Of a stretch of DNA of 64,000 bases, positions 17,483-26,512 are shown one piece after another (position 1 is the stretch's first letter; each line of letters begins with the position of its first letter). The position numbers and the translations under genes are program-made. The notes under the pieces were generated by a model. That model saw nothing but the letters and a program-made list of their open reading frames with translations, was not told the origin of the DNA and did not search any database. Source of the DNA: Paenibacillus chondroitinus NBRC 15376 (lineage in GTDB: Bacteria > Bacillota > Bacilli > Paenibacillales > NBRC-103111); assembly GCF_004000765.1 (NCBI RefSeq), contig NZ_BILW01000022.1:54066-118065 (forward strand), written 5' to 3'.

Positions 17483-17947
17483 TTAATATTGTCCTTTAAT
17501 TACAAAAAACGAGCCCCGAATCGTTCCAGCTAGTTTAGACTTCTGTCTGGCAAACTTAAACTTTTTCTCCTCTAGCTCCTTTGGTACCTCCATCCCCTCA
17601 GAGAGCTTAAACCCAACAGCCCGTTTCTTAGGGTCATCAACCGTATACATGACATTGATCCCAAGACCATCCTCATAAAAGACGTAGGTAAACTGGATAT
17701 TTTCTACCTGAAAACGCGACGTTTCTAAAGGTTTGGCCGCAAATGAAATATCACGTTCTTTCAAAATGCGGTTCACATAATCAATGTTCTCCTGACTTTC
17801 GCTAGCGGGTACGACCGTAAATTCATGTTTGTATTTGTTCATAAAGTAACGCGCTTCATTAGCTCGTAAACCAGTGAGCGCTTCTGCTACAGGTGAAGAC
17901 TCTAAACCAACCGAAGATAGATTTTTGAAATCAACGATATAAGACAT
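17483..17947 (-). CDS. Hypothetical protein under a WYL-type operator
   Basis: About 154 residues from ATG 17947, which has AAAAGGAG eight bases upstream (an in-frame GTG at 17956 is too near that site). It is a soluble alpha/beta protein: SYIVDFKNLSSVGLES start, a helical NEARYFMNKYK segment, central strands FQVENIQFTYVFY and GINVMYTVDDPKK, basic C-terminus. I do not recognise the family. Upstream, at 18149-18169, lies almost the same operator as in front of the GyrI-like genes at 36625, suggesting common control. A small broken reading frame lies between the operator and this gene. Confidence 0.6.
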   Translation of the reverse strand: MSYIVDFKNLSSVGLESSPVAEALTGLRANEARYFMNKYKHEFTVVPASESQENIDYVNRILKERDISFAAKPLETSRFQVENIQFTYVFYEDGLGINVMYTVDDPKKRAVGFKLSEGMEVPKELEEKKFKFARQKSKLAGTIRGSFFVIKGQY

Positions 17948-17959
17948 TATCAACACTCC

Positions 17960-18102
17960 TTTTTATGAATAGATCAAATAATTTGTTTTCAATTGTGTTT
18001 CCATTAGAGATTGTAACAGTCCAATAAGCGACCATCCTTCCAATAGGATGGGATACTACTTTCGCGATATTTTCATTTTCTGATAATCGTGCTCATTTTC
18101 AT
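17960..18102 (-). pseudogene. Broken small ORF between operator and 17483-17947 gene
   Basis: GGAGG (18108-18104) precedes ATG 18102/18096, but that frame stops after nine codons. In the next frame a long coding-like stretch follows (ENIAKVVSHPIGRMVAYWTV, then TISNGNTIENKLFDL) and overlaps the start of the next gene. One frameshift near 18085 would restore about 50 residues. Could be a decayed upstream gene or a leader. Confidence 0.35.
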
Positions 18103-18126
18103 ACCTCCAATGATTTTGTTTTCTCT

Positions 18127-18169
18127 TGATACATTTATACTAACTATTAAATGTATCAAAAAGTGATAC
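18127..18169 (-). promoter_or_regulatory. Probable WYL-regulator operator, distant copy
   Basis: Read on the minus strand, GTATCACTTTTTGATACATTT-type sequence (18169-18149) contains the dyad GTATCA-N5-TGATAC. A third half-site makes an outer inverted repeat TGATACATTTA (18127-18137) / TAAATGTATCA (18148-18158). The inner part matches 20 of 21 bases of the site at 36551-36571, in the same orientation toward its downstream gene and at the expected -35 position. Confidence 0.6.
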
Positions 18170-18197
18170 TGTTTAGAAGTTTACCGTGACACGAAAA

Positions 18198-18222
18198 ACG
18201 GCAGCCATTGTATGGCTGCCGT
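18198..18222 (-). terminator. Terminator, perfect 11-bp stem
   Basis: ACGGCAGCCAT (18198-18208), TGT loop, ATGGCTGCCGT (18212-18222); on the minus strand followed by TTTTTCG, downstream of the pseudogene at 18283. Confidence 0.8.
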
Positions 18223-18282
18223 CATGTCATAATTAAACTATCTTTTTCCGATAACGTATGATGTTTCACTTGAGTTCACGTA

Positions 18283-18692
18283 TTATGAATCGAACCATTC
18301 CAATCGATCTGCGCGAACCCAACTTATCTCTTCGATACCAAGGATTGCTTTGAAGTCATCCACCATGGCGTGCTTCCGCTCAAGTTGTGCGATGGTCTCC
18401 GCCTCGAACAGATGCCAAAGAAATCAGGGCTAATATATAAGAGTTCGACGGCATTCTGATCCGGAAATTTGCCCTGGACATAATTCATGAGGTCGACTTC
18501 CTCTTGCTCATACGACAAGTCGAACGCAGAAACGGCTTCGCCTTGATGATGAAGAGTGAAGCCCCAGCCATGATCCTCAAAATTGTAGAAATACAGCACC
18601 GGCAGATGCTTAGAGATCGCCATAACATCTGAAGGAGTCATCTCGCTAACGCTTGTCCCTGAGGTGATAAATACGGTCCACTGATCATACAA
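18283..18692 (-). pseudogene. Frameshifted hypothetical gene
   Basis: A coding frame open from about 18692 (FITSGTSVSEMTPSDVMAIS, LPVLYFYNFEDHGWGFTLHH) reads about 90 residues to SPDF near 18418; the sense then continues in another frame (LWHLFEAETIAQLERKHAMV, ending in LEWFDS) to TAA at 18283. There is also no ATG or ribosome binding site at the 5' end. Restored it would be about 135 residues, acidic, soluble and unrecognised. Pseudogene, or one sequence error plus a lost start. Confidence 0.6.
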
Positions 18693-18766
18693 AATAAACC
18701 AAATAATGAAAAATTAAATTTTAATAATGGTCCTTTATTTTATGAGACTACAAATTAAAAAGAGAA

Positions 18767-18785
18767 GCTGTTCAATTAGAACAGC
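18767..18785 (-). terminator. thrS terminator
   Basis: GCTGTTC / GAACAGC stem 20 bases past the thrS stop, followed on the minus strand by TTCTCTTTTT. Confidence 0.75.
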
Positions 18786-18805
18786 CCCCAAACACCAATA
18801 TTCAC

Positions 18806-20719
18806 TTATTTTTTATCACGAATTTCTTCATTAATCTGCCCAATAATTTCCATGATGCTTCTTGATCCAAGGTCCCCTTCACCCCGTTTTCTCACAGACA
18901 CACTATCGGAATTCTTCTCGTTCTCACCGAGAACGAGCATATACGGTACTTTTTCGAGTTGGGCTTCACGAATCTTATACCCGAGTTTTTCATTCCTCAC
19001 ATCTACTTCAATCCGAATACCTGTCTCTTCTAGTGATTTCTTCACTTGCAGAGCATAGTCGATATAGTTCTCCGAAACCGGCAATAACTTCACCTGGACG
19101 GGTGCAAGCCATAGCGGGAAAGCTCCAGCAAAATGTTCAGTTAACATGCCGATAAATCGCTCAATAGATCCATAGATAGCACGATGTATAACGACAGGCC
19201 GGTGCTTCTGGTTATCCTCTCCGATGTAAGAAAGATCGAATTTCTCGGGCATCTGGAAATCCAGTTGGATAGTCCCGCACTGCCAGCTCCTTTTAAGCGC
19301 ATCTAAAATGTGAAAGTCGATCTTGGGTCCATAGAATGCCCCATCGCCTTTATTGACATGATAGTCGATACCAAGTTTATCAAGGACATTTTGTAAAGAT
19401 TGTTCAGCCTGCTGCCATAGCTCATCTGAACCCATTGAATCTTCAGGACGGGTAGATAACTCAACCTTGTACTCAAAACCGAGAACTTGGTAAACATGAT
19501 CAATTAGGGCAATGACACGGCTAATTTCATCCTCAATTTGTTCAGGTAAAACGAATAGGTGTGCGTCGTCCTGACAGAATGTACGGACCCGCATCATCCC
19601 GTTAAGCGCCCCGGAAAGTTCATGGCGGTGAACCTGGCCAAATTCGGAAAGACGGATCGGCAATTCCCGGTAGGAATGTAGGCTGTTTTTAAAAATAAGC
19701 ATGTGTCCCGGGCAGTTCATCGGTTTAAGCGCAAACTTTGTTTCATCAACATTGGTGAAGTACATGTTATCTTTGTAATGATCCCAGTGTCCCGATTGCT
19801 CCCAAACACGATTATTCATCATAAGTGGTGTACGTACTTCAGCGTAGTCGCGCTGCCGCTGTAATTCACGCGCGAAGTTTTCAAGCTCATTACGAATGGC
19901 CATCCCCTTAGGAAGAAAGAAAGGCATCCCAGGTGCTTCTTCAGAGAACATAAATAATTCTAGCTCTTTACCAAGCTTGCGGTGGTCACGTTTTTTGGCT
20001 TCTTCAAGAACATGTAAGTGCTCTTCAAGCTGTGCCTTCTTCGGAAATGAAGTCCCATAAATGCGCTGCAGCATCTTATTATTGGAATCTCCACGCCAGT
20101 AGGCTCCCGCCACGTTCATCAGCTTAAACGCCTTTATCCGGCCAGTAGATGGAAGATGCGGCCCCCGACATAGATCAAAAAACTCACCCTGATCATAAAT
20201 GGTAATGAGAGCTTCTTCTGGCAGGTCGCGAATGAGTTCTAATTTCAACGGTTCTTCGAGCTCCTCGAATGTCAGTATCGCTTCTCTGCGGCTGACAACC
20301 CGGCGAACAATGGGCAGGTTTTCTTGGATAACTTTCTCCATCTCTTTTTCAATAGCTGCAAGATCATCAATAGAAAGAGGTTTTTCTATATCAATATCAT
20401 AATAAAATCCATCTTCAATGACCGGTCCGATTCCTAGCTTGACTGCCTTATCTCCATATATGCGTTTAATGGATTGAGCCATTACATGTGCCGTAGTGTG
20501 CCTGTATATCTCGAGGCCTTCTTTACTGTCAAGAGTGACGATTTCGACAAGGCTATCAGGCTCGATCGGTTGATCAAGATCAACGAGCTTGCCATTGATC
20601 TTTCCAGCTACCGCATTTTTCTTCAAACCTGAACTAATGGATTCCGCCACTTGTTCGATTATCGTACCTTGGGGATACCTCCTAATTGTTCCATCTGGCA
20701 ATGATACATTGATCTCCAT
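18806..20719 (-). CDS. thrS: Threonine--tRNA ligase
   Basis: 637 residues, the normal length for bacterial ThrRS. Order of domains: N-terminal TGS domain (1-61), editing domain with HTTAH at 74-78 and a later C-x-G-P-H motif (LCRGPHLPSTG), the class II catalytic core with motif 2 around SEFGQVHRHE and motif 3 at IYGSIERFIG, the zinc-type residues in MNCPGHM and IHRAIYG, and a C-terminal anticodon-binding domain (LPVSENYIDYA onward). It charges tRNA-Thr in the cytoplasm and deacylates Ser-tRNA. Expression is controlled by the upstream T-box leader that senses uncharged tRNA. Transcribed alone. Confidence 0.97.
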   Translation of the reverse strand: MEINVSLPDGTIRRYPQGTIIEQVAESISSGLKKNAVAGKINGKLVDLDQPIEPDSLVEIVTLDSKEGLEIYRHTTAHVMAQSIKRIYGDKAVKLGIGPVIEDGFYYDIDIEKPLSIDDLAAIEKEMEKVIQENLPIVRRVVSRREAILTFEELEEPLKLELIRDLPEEALITIYDQGEFFDLCRGPHLPSTGRIKAFKLMNVAGAYWRGDSNNKMLQRIYGTSFPKKAQLEEHLHVLEEAKKRDHRKLGKELELFMFSEEAPGMPFFLPKGMAIRNELENFARELQRQRDYAEVRTPLMMNNRVWEQSGHWDHYKDNMYFTNVDETKFALKPMNCPGHMLIFKNSLHSYRELPIRLSEFGQVHRHELSGALNGMMRVRTFCQDDAHLFVLPEQIEDEISRVIALIDHVYQVLGFEYKVELSTRPEDSMGSDELWQQAEQSLQNVLDKLGIDYHVNKGDGAFYGPKIDFHILDALKRSWQCGTIQLDFQMPEKFDLSYIGEDNQKHRPVVIHRAIYGSIERFIGMLTEHFAGAFPLWLAPVQVKLLPVSENYIDYALQVKKSLEETGIRIEVDVRNEKLGYKIREAQLEKVPYMLVLGENEKNSDSVSVRKRGEGDLGSRSIMEIIGQINEEIRDKK

Positions 20720-20765
20720 GATTTAGCCTCCATTTCTAGTTTTTCATTATGTTTGAACGCAAAAA

Positions 20766-21060
20766 AACGCATCTCTCCCACAAAGGGACGAGTGCGTTCA
20801 GCTCGTGGTTCCACCCTAATTTAACCTGCAGCGTGTCATTCTTTGGCTGTTCTCCAAAGTAGCAGTTGCAAGGTCCTTATTGGTATCCAGTATCGGGGAT
20901 AAGACGGTGACGTTTACTGCCGCGACGAACAGATCGACGGGTTCAACGACACGGCTACAAAGGGGTAATTTCACAGCCGGTAACAGGAGAAGCTTTCAGC
21001 CTGAACTTCTCTCTCTGGACAGTTCGTGAAGGAAATCATGTCTTTGGTCAATGCCTTATT
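20766..21060 (-). promoter_or_regulatory. T-box riboswitch leader of thrS
   Basis: The minus strand between promoter and thrS holds the conserved T-box AGGGTGGAACCACGAGC (20817-20801). It is followed by a terminator stem in which AACGCA pairs with TGCGTT across CTCGTCCC/GGGAGAG (20798-20766) and a T run. Upstream lie Stem I-type paired segments (GAGAGAAGTTCAGGCTGAAA region). In this class an uncharged tRNA pairs with the specifier codon and stabilises the antiterminator; a Thr (ACN) specifier is expected but I did not place it. The left and right ends are approximate. Confidence 0.9.
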
Positions 21061-21081
21061 ATTGTTGTGTTTACTTTTATC

Positions 21082-21111
21082 ATATTACTTAGTCGTGCTC
21101 TTAAAAGTCAA
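21082..21111 (-). promoter_or_regulatory. Sigma-A promoter of thrS leader
   Basis: TTGACT (21111-21106), 18-base spacer, TAATAT (21087-21082) on the minus strand, just upstream of the T-box leader. Confidence 0.6.
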
Positions 21112-21160
21112 GGGAAAAAATGATTATATAAAAGTTTCAAACTCTGAAGAAGTTCTTCAT

Positions 21161-22837
21161 CTAGAATCTGCCCGATTTAAAAATCGAAAATAGCAGCCAG
21201 AGACTCATTAAGGATGCCAGTACAAATCCAACTTCAATCGTTGGCACGTTCAACAAAAAATAATGCTTCCGTCCAACAATGGAAGAACCGATGATGAGTC
21301 CCATCATAATGAGACTGAAAGACAAGAGAACGATGCCGAATGTGATCCTATTGCCAATGCGATCCAGCTTGCGCAGGAAATCATAGGCATCAGTGACACT
21401 AATATTCACATGCAGTTTCCCTTTTTTTATCTGTGAAAAGAACTCTCGGGACTGTCTTGGAAAATCAATCAGCAAGGACCCATAATCCGTGACGTCTCTA
21501 AGTAAACTTGATGTCAGATTTTTCGGGCGAAGTCGTTCCAACAGCAGTTGGAGACCGAATGGTTCCGCTATCTTTACAATACTGATCGTAGGATCTAGCT
21601 TCGTAACAACCCCTTCAATCGTTAACAGCGTTTTCCCTAATAAGATAAAATCCGCCGGAACACGAATATGGTACTTGTACGCCACCTCGAACAGATCATT
21701 GACGATCCCCCCCAGGCTTACACGACTAAGAGGGACTCCAAAATATCGTTCTCTAAGCTCCTCAATATCAAACCGAAGTTCCTCCATATCGAGTTCCTCG
21801 TCAATAAGTCCAATCCGATAGATCGCCTTAATCACCCCATCGGTGTTCTGGCGCATGAGAGCAATAATCAGGGAGGAAAAATGAAATTTTGACTCCGAAG
21901 TGAGCCTGCCCACCATGCCAAAGTCAAGTAAAGCGATTACTTCGCCCGGCTGTATGACGATGTTCCCAGGATGAGGATCGGCATGAAACAAACCTTCAAC
22001 GAATATCTGATGAAACAATGTTTGAATGAGCCGATTGGCAATTCGCGCTCGGTTATACCCATATGCGTCGAGTTGATCCTCTTGGTACAGCCGAACACCT
22101 TCAATATACTGCATCGTCATAACTTTTTTCGAGCAGTAGTCGCTATAAATCAGCGGCACATTGATATGAGCGACATCTTTGAATTGATCAGCTATTTTCT
22201 CTGCATTCCTAGCCTCTTTGGTATAGTCCAGCTCATTTAAGAGCGATTTGCCGAATTCCGCAATGAGGACCTCCATTTGAATCCGGCGAGCCCATGCGAA
22301 GCGTCGCTCAGCCATCGCTGCCAAATCCGCTAGAATTTCGAGATCAATCCGAATGGATTCTCCGGCTTGAGGCCGTTGGATTTTGATAGCCACACGTTCA
22401 CCGGTGTGGAGCACGCCAAGGTGCACTTGCCCAATTGAAGCCGCTGCCAGTGACTGCTCTTCGAATCGGTCATAAATCGTCTCGATGCTTTGTCCTAGTT
22501 CAGCCTGAATGATTTCCTGCACCTGTTTGTAAGGGATGGGCTTCACATCATCCTGAAGTTTCTGCAACTCCTTAACAATGTCTTCCGGAAGGAGATCCAT
22601 GCGAGTGCTGGCGATCTGCCCCAGTTTGATAAAGGTGGGTCCGAGCTCTTCAACGACATCCCTGATTCGTAGTCCCAGCGATTTACGGTCTGCATCGTCA
22701 TGCACTTGAAATCTTCTAATTGGAATACGAAGACGCTGCAGCAGATCTGACTCTTCTACCAAGAATCCGAAACCATGGCGAACCAAAGCTATAACAATAT
22801 CCCGGTATCGTTGTAACTGCCGTATCCTTTTCCTCAT
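21161..22837 (-). CDS. AarF/ABC1/UbiB-family kinase-like protein
   Basis: 558 residues of the atypical UbiB kinase family. The family-specific KxGQ motif (KLGQ, 71-74), the alanine-rich loop AAASIGQVH (131-139), VAIK (149-152), a HADPHPGN catalytic loop and a LLDFGMVG metal-binding motif are all present, so the ATP site looks intact. Two membrane helices end the protein. In proteobacteria UbiB supports ubiquinone synthesis; in Gram-positives, which use menaquinone, the role is unclear and lipid extraction or quinone supply have been considered. It follows the helical protein at 22844-23140 by six bases, a pairing common in Bacillota. Confidence 0.88.
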   Translation of the reverse strand: MRKRIRQLQRYRDIVIALVRHGFGFLVEESDLLQRLRIPIRRFQVHDDADRKSLGLRIRDVVEELGPTFIKLGQIASTRMDLLPEDIVKELQKLQDDVKPIPYKQVQEIIQAELGQSIETIYDRFEEQSLAAASIGQVHLGVLHTGERVAIKIQRPQAGESIRIDLEILADLAAMAERRFAWARRIQMEVLIAEFGKSLLNELDYTKEARNAEKIADQFKDVAHINVPLIYSDYCSKKVMTMQYIEGVRLYQEDQLDAYGYNRARIANRLIQTLFHQIFVEGLFHADPHPGNIVIQPGEVIALLDFGMVGRLTSESKFHFSSLIIALMRQNTDGVIKAIYRIGLIDEELDMEELRFDIEELRERYFGVPLSRVSLGGIVNDLFEVAYKYHIRVPADFILLGKTLLTIEGVVTKLDPTISIVKIAEPFGLQLLLERLRPKNLTSSLLRDVTDYGSLLIDFPRQSREFFSQIKKGKLHVNISVTDAYDFLRKLDRIGNRITFGIVLLSFSLIMMGLIIGSSIVGRKHYFLLNVPTIEVGFVLASLMSLWLLFSIFKSGRF

Positions 22838-22843
22838 AATGGG

Positions 22844-23140
22844 CTAAGCCTGTAGCTTGTGTTCCAATTGGTCGATGCGTTGTTCTAGCCGCTTAATATC
22901 TTCCTCGGTCGCCAGGTGCAAATCAACCAGCAGCTTCTGAAGCTGTACGCGTACGATTTCTTTAAGAGCGTCCTGCTGCTCCTCACCTTTCTTGATTAAC
23001 TTTGCCACCAGCGCCTTCGACTCTTCAGGGGCAACTTCTCCTTTTACTACAAGCTCTTTAACGTAGGTTTCCAGCTTTTCTTTGGTCACAATCGTGAGTC
23101 CCAGACCAAGCGACACTGCATTCTTGATTAAATCATTCAT
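22844..23140 (-). CDS. Small helical phasin-like protein, partner of UbiB-like kinase
   Basis: 98 residues from ATG 23140 (GAGGAG eight bases upstream; GTG 23149 is too close to it). The N-terminus NDLIKNAVSLGLGLTIVTKE is followed by KLETYVKELVVKGEVAPEES and a long C-terminal coiled coil (LATEEDIKRLEQRIDQLEHK). This is the pattern of the phasin/PhaF-like regulator family that in Bacillota precedes aarF/ubiB homologues. No PHA synthesis gene is near, so a direct role beside the kinase is more likely than a granule role. Confidence 0.75.
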   Translation of the reverse strand: MNDLIKNAVSLGLGLTIVTKEKLETYVKELVVKGEVAPEESKALVAKLIKKGEEQQDALKEIVRVQLQKLLVDLHLATEEDIKRLEQRIDQLEHKLQA

Positions 23141-23259
23141 CCCAAGCACTCCTCTACAAACAATAATTAAGCATTATGATTTCCATTAGATGCCAATGAT
23201 ATGTATGCGGAGCAGAAATCAAAGATAAGCTCTTTTTTCAAACGTAAAAAATCGTTGTT

Positions 23260-25191
23260 TCATTTCATATAGCGATATTCCAGGAGATTTTTCAAATTCG
23301 AGATCCTCTGCAGCAGCTTCTCCCCGACGTTGGTTTCCCTCACCAGCTTCCGCTCCAGTTCTTTGTCCACCAGCCTTTTTACAGACAATACGTCCGCTCC
23401 GTTACATAACACATCTTCTTTAGATTTAAATTTCTGATGGGCAACGAGCTGCATGCCAAAGGAATTGTACAACAAGGTGTATCCGGCGATGCCCGTTGTG
23501 GATTGATAGGCTTTGGAAAAACCGCCGTCGATGACCACCATTTTTCCGTTTGCTTTAACGGGGCTCTCTCCTCGAATTTCTTTAACTGGCGTATGGCCGT
23601 TAATGATATGTCCATGATCCGGATTCAAATCGAACTCCAGCAGGATTTTCCGGCAGATCTCCTCATTTTCACGCAAATGATAATAAGGATTTTTTCTCTC
23701 TTTATAGCTTTCTTTATCTTGGATAAAGTATCGTTCAAAGGTGGTCATTTCTCTCTTTCCAAAGAGCGAGGAACATTCCCCTGTCCAGATGTACCATACC
23801 ATATCCGTTGCCAGATCATCTGTCTCTTCCGGATGCGCAAAGGCGTAACGTAAATAATATTCAAAAACATCGAGCAGCTTACGGCCCGAATACGTCTTGT
23901 CTTCAATCTGCATTTCTTCCATGTTTCCTTCTTCATCCAAAGGAATACAGCCGTGAAATAACAAATTCCCATTATATTTCAGATAAAGGCTGCCCTGTTT
24001 CATAAAAAAATTCATATGCCGGGCCAGCTTTTCGGAATGCTGAACGGAGAAGAGCAGCTTTTCCAACACCTGCTGTTCTTCCTCCAGCAATTTTTCAGGC
24101 TGCTGTGGATTTACAGTTGCGAAACAGGTATTTTCCAGCGGGTACGTTTTACCGCCGATTTTGATTTCATTTTTGTCGTAATCGATTTGTTCGAGCAAAA
24201 GTCTTTCAGACATATTAAAGTAGGGACGTCGCTTGATAATAGGGATTTCAAGTTTAAACTGGATCATGGCAATGGCTTGATGAATTTTGGTAATCTGCAG
24301 AATCTCCTGCTCCGAACCGTTATGGTCAGTCTGCAGCTTCGGTCGAAAGGCCGGATTGTCATCATAGTATTTCTCCGCCAAGTTCAGCAGTGGGCGAAGA
24401 TTGATGCCATAGACATCTTCGATGATATCCAGATTGTCGTATCGGGCACAGATCCGGATAATGTTCGCAAGGCAAACCAGGGAGCCCGCATAGGCGCCAA
24501 TCCATAGGACATCATGGTTCCCCCATTGAATATCGACAGAATGGTAGTTGATCAGCGTGTCCATAATTTTATCGGGGTCCGGCCCGCGGTCATAAATATC
24601 TCCGACCACATGAAGATGGTCAACCACCAAGCGCTGGGTCGTATAAGCAAGGCCGATAATGAGCTTGTCCGCCTGGCCCAAAGATATAATCTGCCGGTAT
24701 ATTTCCTCATAATAAGGGTCCTTATTGTTGGTTGAATCCGTCTTGTATAAAAGCTCTTCTACAATATATACAAACTGCTCCGGAAGAGCTCTACGCAATT
24801 TTGACCGCGTATACTTGGAAGAGGAATTAGAAATGAGCATCAGCATTTGTTCAATCGTTTGTCTGTACCAACGGTTCAGGGCTTGATGATTGCACAGATC
24901 ACCTTTAACCAACTGTATTTTTTCTTCCGGATAATAAACTAGCACCGTAAACTCATTGATTTCTTGCTCCGTCCAAACCTCACGGAATAAGGCTTTTATT
25001 TTCTCTTTTACAGTACCCGAACCATTTCTTAATACATGCTGAAAAGCCTGGAACTCCCCATGCAAATCACTGACAAAGTGCTCAGTTCCCTTGGGAAGAT
25101 TGGAGATCGCTTCTAGGTTGATGATTTCTGTTACAACTTTTTCTTCCGTATCATATTCCAGGGCCAATAAATCTAGAAACTGCGCATCCAA
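23260..25191 (-). CDS. fbp: Fructose-1,6-bisphosphatase, class III
   Basis: 643 residues, the size of the Bacillus class III enzyme. It hydrolyses fructose-1,6-bisphosphate to fructose-6-phosphate in gluconeogenesis. Metallophosphatase motifs are seen in order: FVSDLHGEF (D-x-H), [12 protein letters not shown] (GDxxDRG), [10 protein letters not shown] (GNHD), and later INGHTPVKE (GHTP) with [10 protein letters not shown]. The N-terminus, [20 protein letters not shown], matches the family start. GGGGGA lies about 12 bases upstream of ATG 25191. Monocistronic. The palindrome at 25231-25245 may be an operator. Confidence 0.95.
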   Translation of the reverse strand: MDAQFLDLLALEYDTEEKVVTEIINLEAISNLPKGTEHFVSDLHGEFQAFQHVLRNGSGTVKEKIKALFREVWTEQEINEFTVLVYYPEEKIQLVKGDLCNHQALNRWYRQTIEQMLMLISNSSSKYTRSKLRRALPEQFVYIVEELLYKTDSTNNKDPYYEEIYRQIISLGQADKLIIGLAYTTQRLVVDHLHVVGDIYDRGPDPDKIMDTLINYHSVDIQWGNHDVLWIGAYAGSLVCLANIIRICARYDNLDIIEDVYGINLRPLLNLAEKYYDDNPAFRPKLQTDHNGSEQEILQITKIHQAIAMIQFKLEIPIIKRRPYFNMSERLLLEQIDYDKNEIKIGGKTYPLENTCFATVNPQQPEKLLEEEQQVLEKLLFSVQHSEKLARHMNFFMKQGSLYLKYNGNLLFHGCIPLDEEGNMEEMQIEDKTYSGRKLLDVFEYYLRYAFAHPEETDDLATDMVWYIWTGECSSLFGKREMTTFERYFIQDKESYKERKNPYYHLRENEEICRKILLEFDLNPDHGHIINGHTPVKEIRGESPVKANGKMVVIDGGFSKAYQSTTGIAGYTLLYNSFGMQLVAHQKFKSKEDVLCNGADVLSVKRLVDKELERKLVRETNVGEKLLQRISNLKNLLEYRYMK

Positions 25192-25230
25192 AACAGATGT
25201 CCCCCTTCAAGGAAATATGGTGATGTATTA

Positions 25231-25245
25231 TGTTTACTGTAAACA
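25231..25245. promoter_or_regulatory. Palindrome upstream of fbp
   Basis: TGTTTACTGTAAACA is a perfect 7-bp inverted repeat around one base, 40 bases upstream of the fbp start. It has the form of a repressor site; the protein that binds is unknown. Confidence 0.4.
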
Positions 25246-25447
25246 GTAGTGGGAAAACATTTGGTATTAGATTTCCCTGAAATGAGTGGAACAATAAGCT
25301 TCTATCTGAATAAATCCAAACTTACAACATAATGGAATTTCTCCGCCCTATAATTAAATGGCAGAAAAATACCCCACAGCAGAGGGCTATGGAGCTAAAA
25401 ATCTAGAAGAAGCAAACAATAGATACAGACTCTCCATTTTCTTTCGT

Positions 25448-25723
25448 TTAGAGAAAATTAACTGGTACTACCTCATACCCCATTTCTCTTGCGGCCCAAA
25501 GACGATGATTGCCCTGACTCAACCGAAGCTTTCCATCACCAATGTTGTAGACCTCTATGGGATATACGAGTTCACCGCGTTCCATCTCGGCTTTTGCAGC
25601 ATCATATCTAGGTATATCTAACATTTCTCAGTGATTTGTTATTGCTCTATATAAATCCATAATATTCATTAATCGACCTGTTAAATTACTTGCCAAATAA
25701 TTGTACGACTTATGTCTAGCTAT
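25448..25723 (-). pseudogene. ParB-like nuclease-domain gene with internal TGA
   Basis: One continuous minus-strand frame of 92 codons interrupted only by a TGA at 25630-25628. Before it: NYLASNLTGRLMNIMDLYRA; after it: LDIPRYDAAKAEMERGELVY, then KLRLSQGNHRLWAAREMGYE and a hydrophobic end. The last part is the ParB/sulfiredoxin-like signature (dG-N-H-R-l-x-A-A). An ATG at 25624 could restart translation to give 58 residues but has no binding site. An alternative is UGA readthrough, for which nothing else speaks. Confidence 0.55.
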
Positions 25724-25752
25724 TCACTCTATAAAATTTATAATCCGAGCTT

Positions 25753-26463
25753 TCAATCAGATAAATAAACTTTCAGACCAACATGAATTTGCCCTGGGTT
25801 AATAACTGATGCATATAAGCCGAAGCATAAATTCATTTGCTCATTTACTTTCTTTAGCAGAGTAACATCCCTCTCTAGGGTATCAGGATCAAGCGTAATG
25901 ATTGAGCACCGCTCACAATTTGATTCTACTTTTAATTTTACATCGCCAATTGATAATTGTTTTCCTATCCAAGCAGTTTCATCCATCGTGTTTTCATCTA
26001 ATGACAAGATAATGTTAGCTCTAAACCGACGTTTATCTAATGGCTTTCCCCATATCGATTCAAGTTTACGCAACGAAGCATCTGTAACGATAAGAATGTT
26101 AGCAGTATCAACAGACATAAGTTTGGGGTCTTGAGGATTTGGTGCTCTATAGTCCCCCTTAGATATTTCTCTATTGGTGTAGCTTTGAACTTCTTTTAAA
26201 AGATCTTCATTCCAGCTAAAAATTTCTCCGTTTGGAGATGTCACACTTATTTCGTTATCAATTAATCTAGCCGAATAACCGAGCATTTTAGGGATATCCC
26301 TAGCCGTAATAAAACGATTCCACCCCTCTTTTGATTCATCCAAAAAAGCGCAAAAACGATCACCAAACAACCCATATGTATCTACGCTACAAGCGTCCAA
26401 GCTTTCTCCCGCAAATGATTTTACAGGATATCGTGTTATTTCACTGATTTCACCAACAAGCAA
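25753..26463 (-). CDS. MOSC-domain protein (YcbX/mARC-like)
   Basis: About 236 residues. The N-terminal beta-barrel part starts EISEITRYPVKSFAGESLD and contains YGLFGDRFCAFLD; the MOSC core has RRFRANIIL and the cysteine motif NCERCSIITLDPDT, in which the conserved Cys would bind the molybdenum cofactor. Family members reduce N-hydroxylated compounds or transfer sulfur. TTG 26463 is chosen as start: GGAGG lies nine bases upstream, it gives the standard N-terminus, and it leaves a 49-base gap to the YdcF-like gene instead of an overlap. Confidence 0.82.
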   Translation of the reverse strand: MLVGEISEITRYPVKSFAGESLDACSVDTYGLFGDRFCAFLDESKEGWNRFITARDIPKMLGYSARLIDNEISVTSPNGEIFSWNEDLLKEVQSYTNREISKGDYRAPNPQDPKLMSVDTANILIVTDASLRKLESIWGKPLDKRRFRANIILSLDENTMDETAWIGKQLSIGDVKLKVESNCERCSIITLDPDTLERDVTLLKKVNEQMNLCFGLYASVINPGQIHVGLKVYLSD

Positions 26464-26512
26464 AAGTTTTCGCCTCCATAACTTAATAATAGCTATTTTA
26501 TAGTATATTCCC

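Noticed and set aside
25358..25621. Plus-strand ORF of 87 codons
   Set aside because: It is antisense to the ParB-like frame, which has the recognisable domain.
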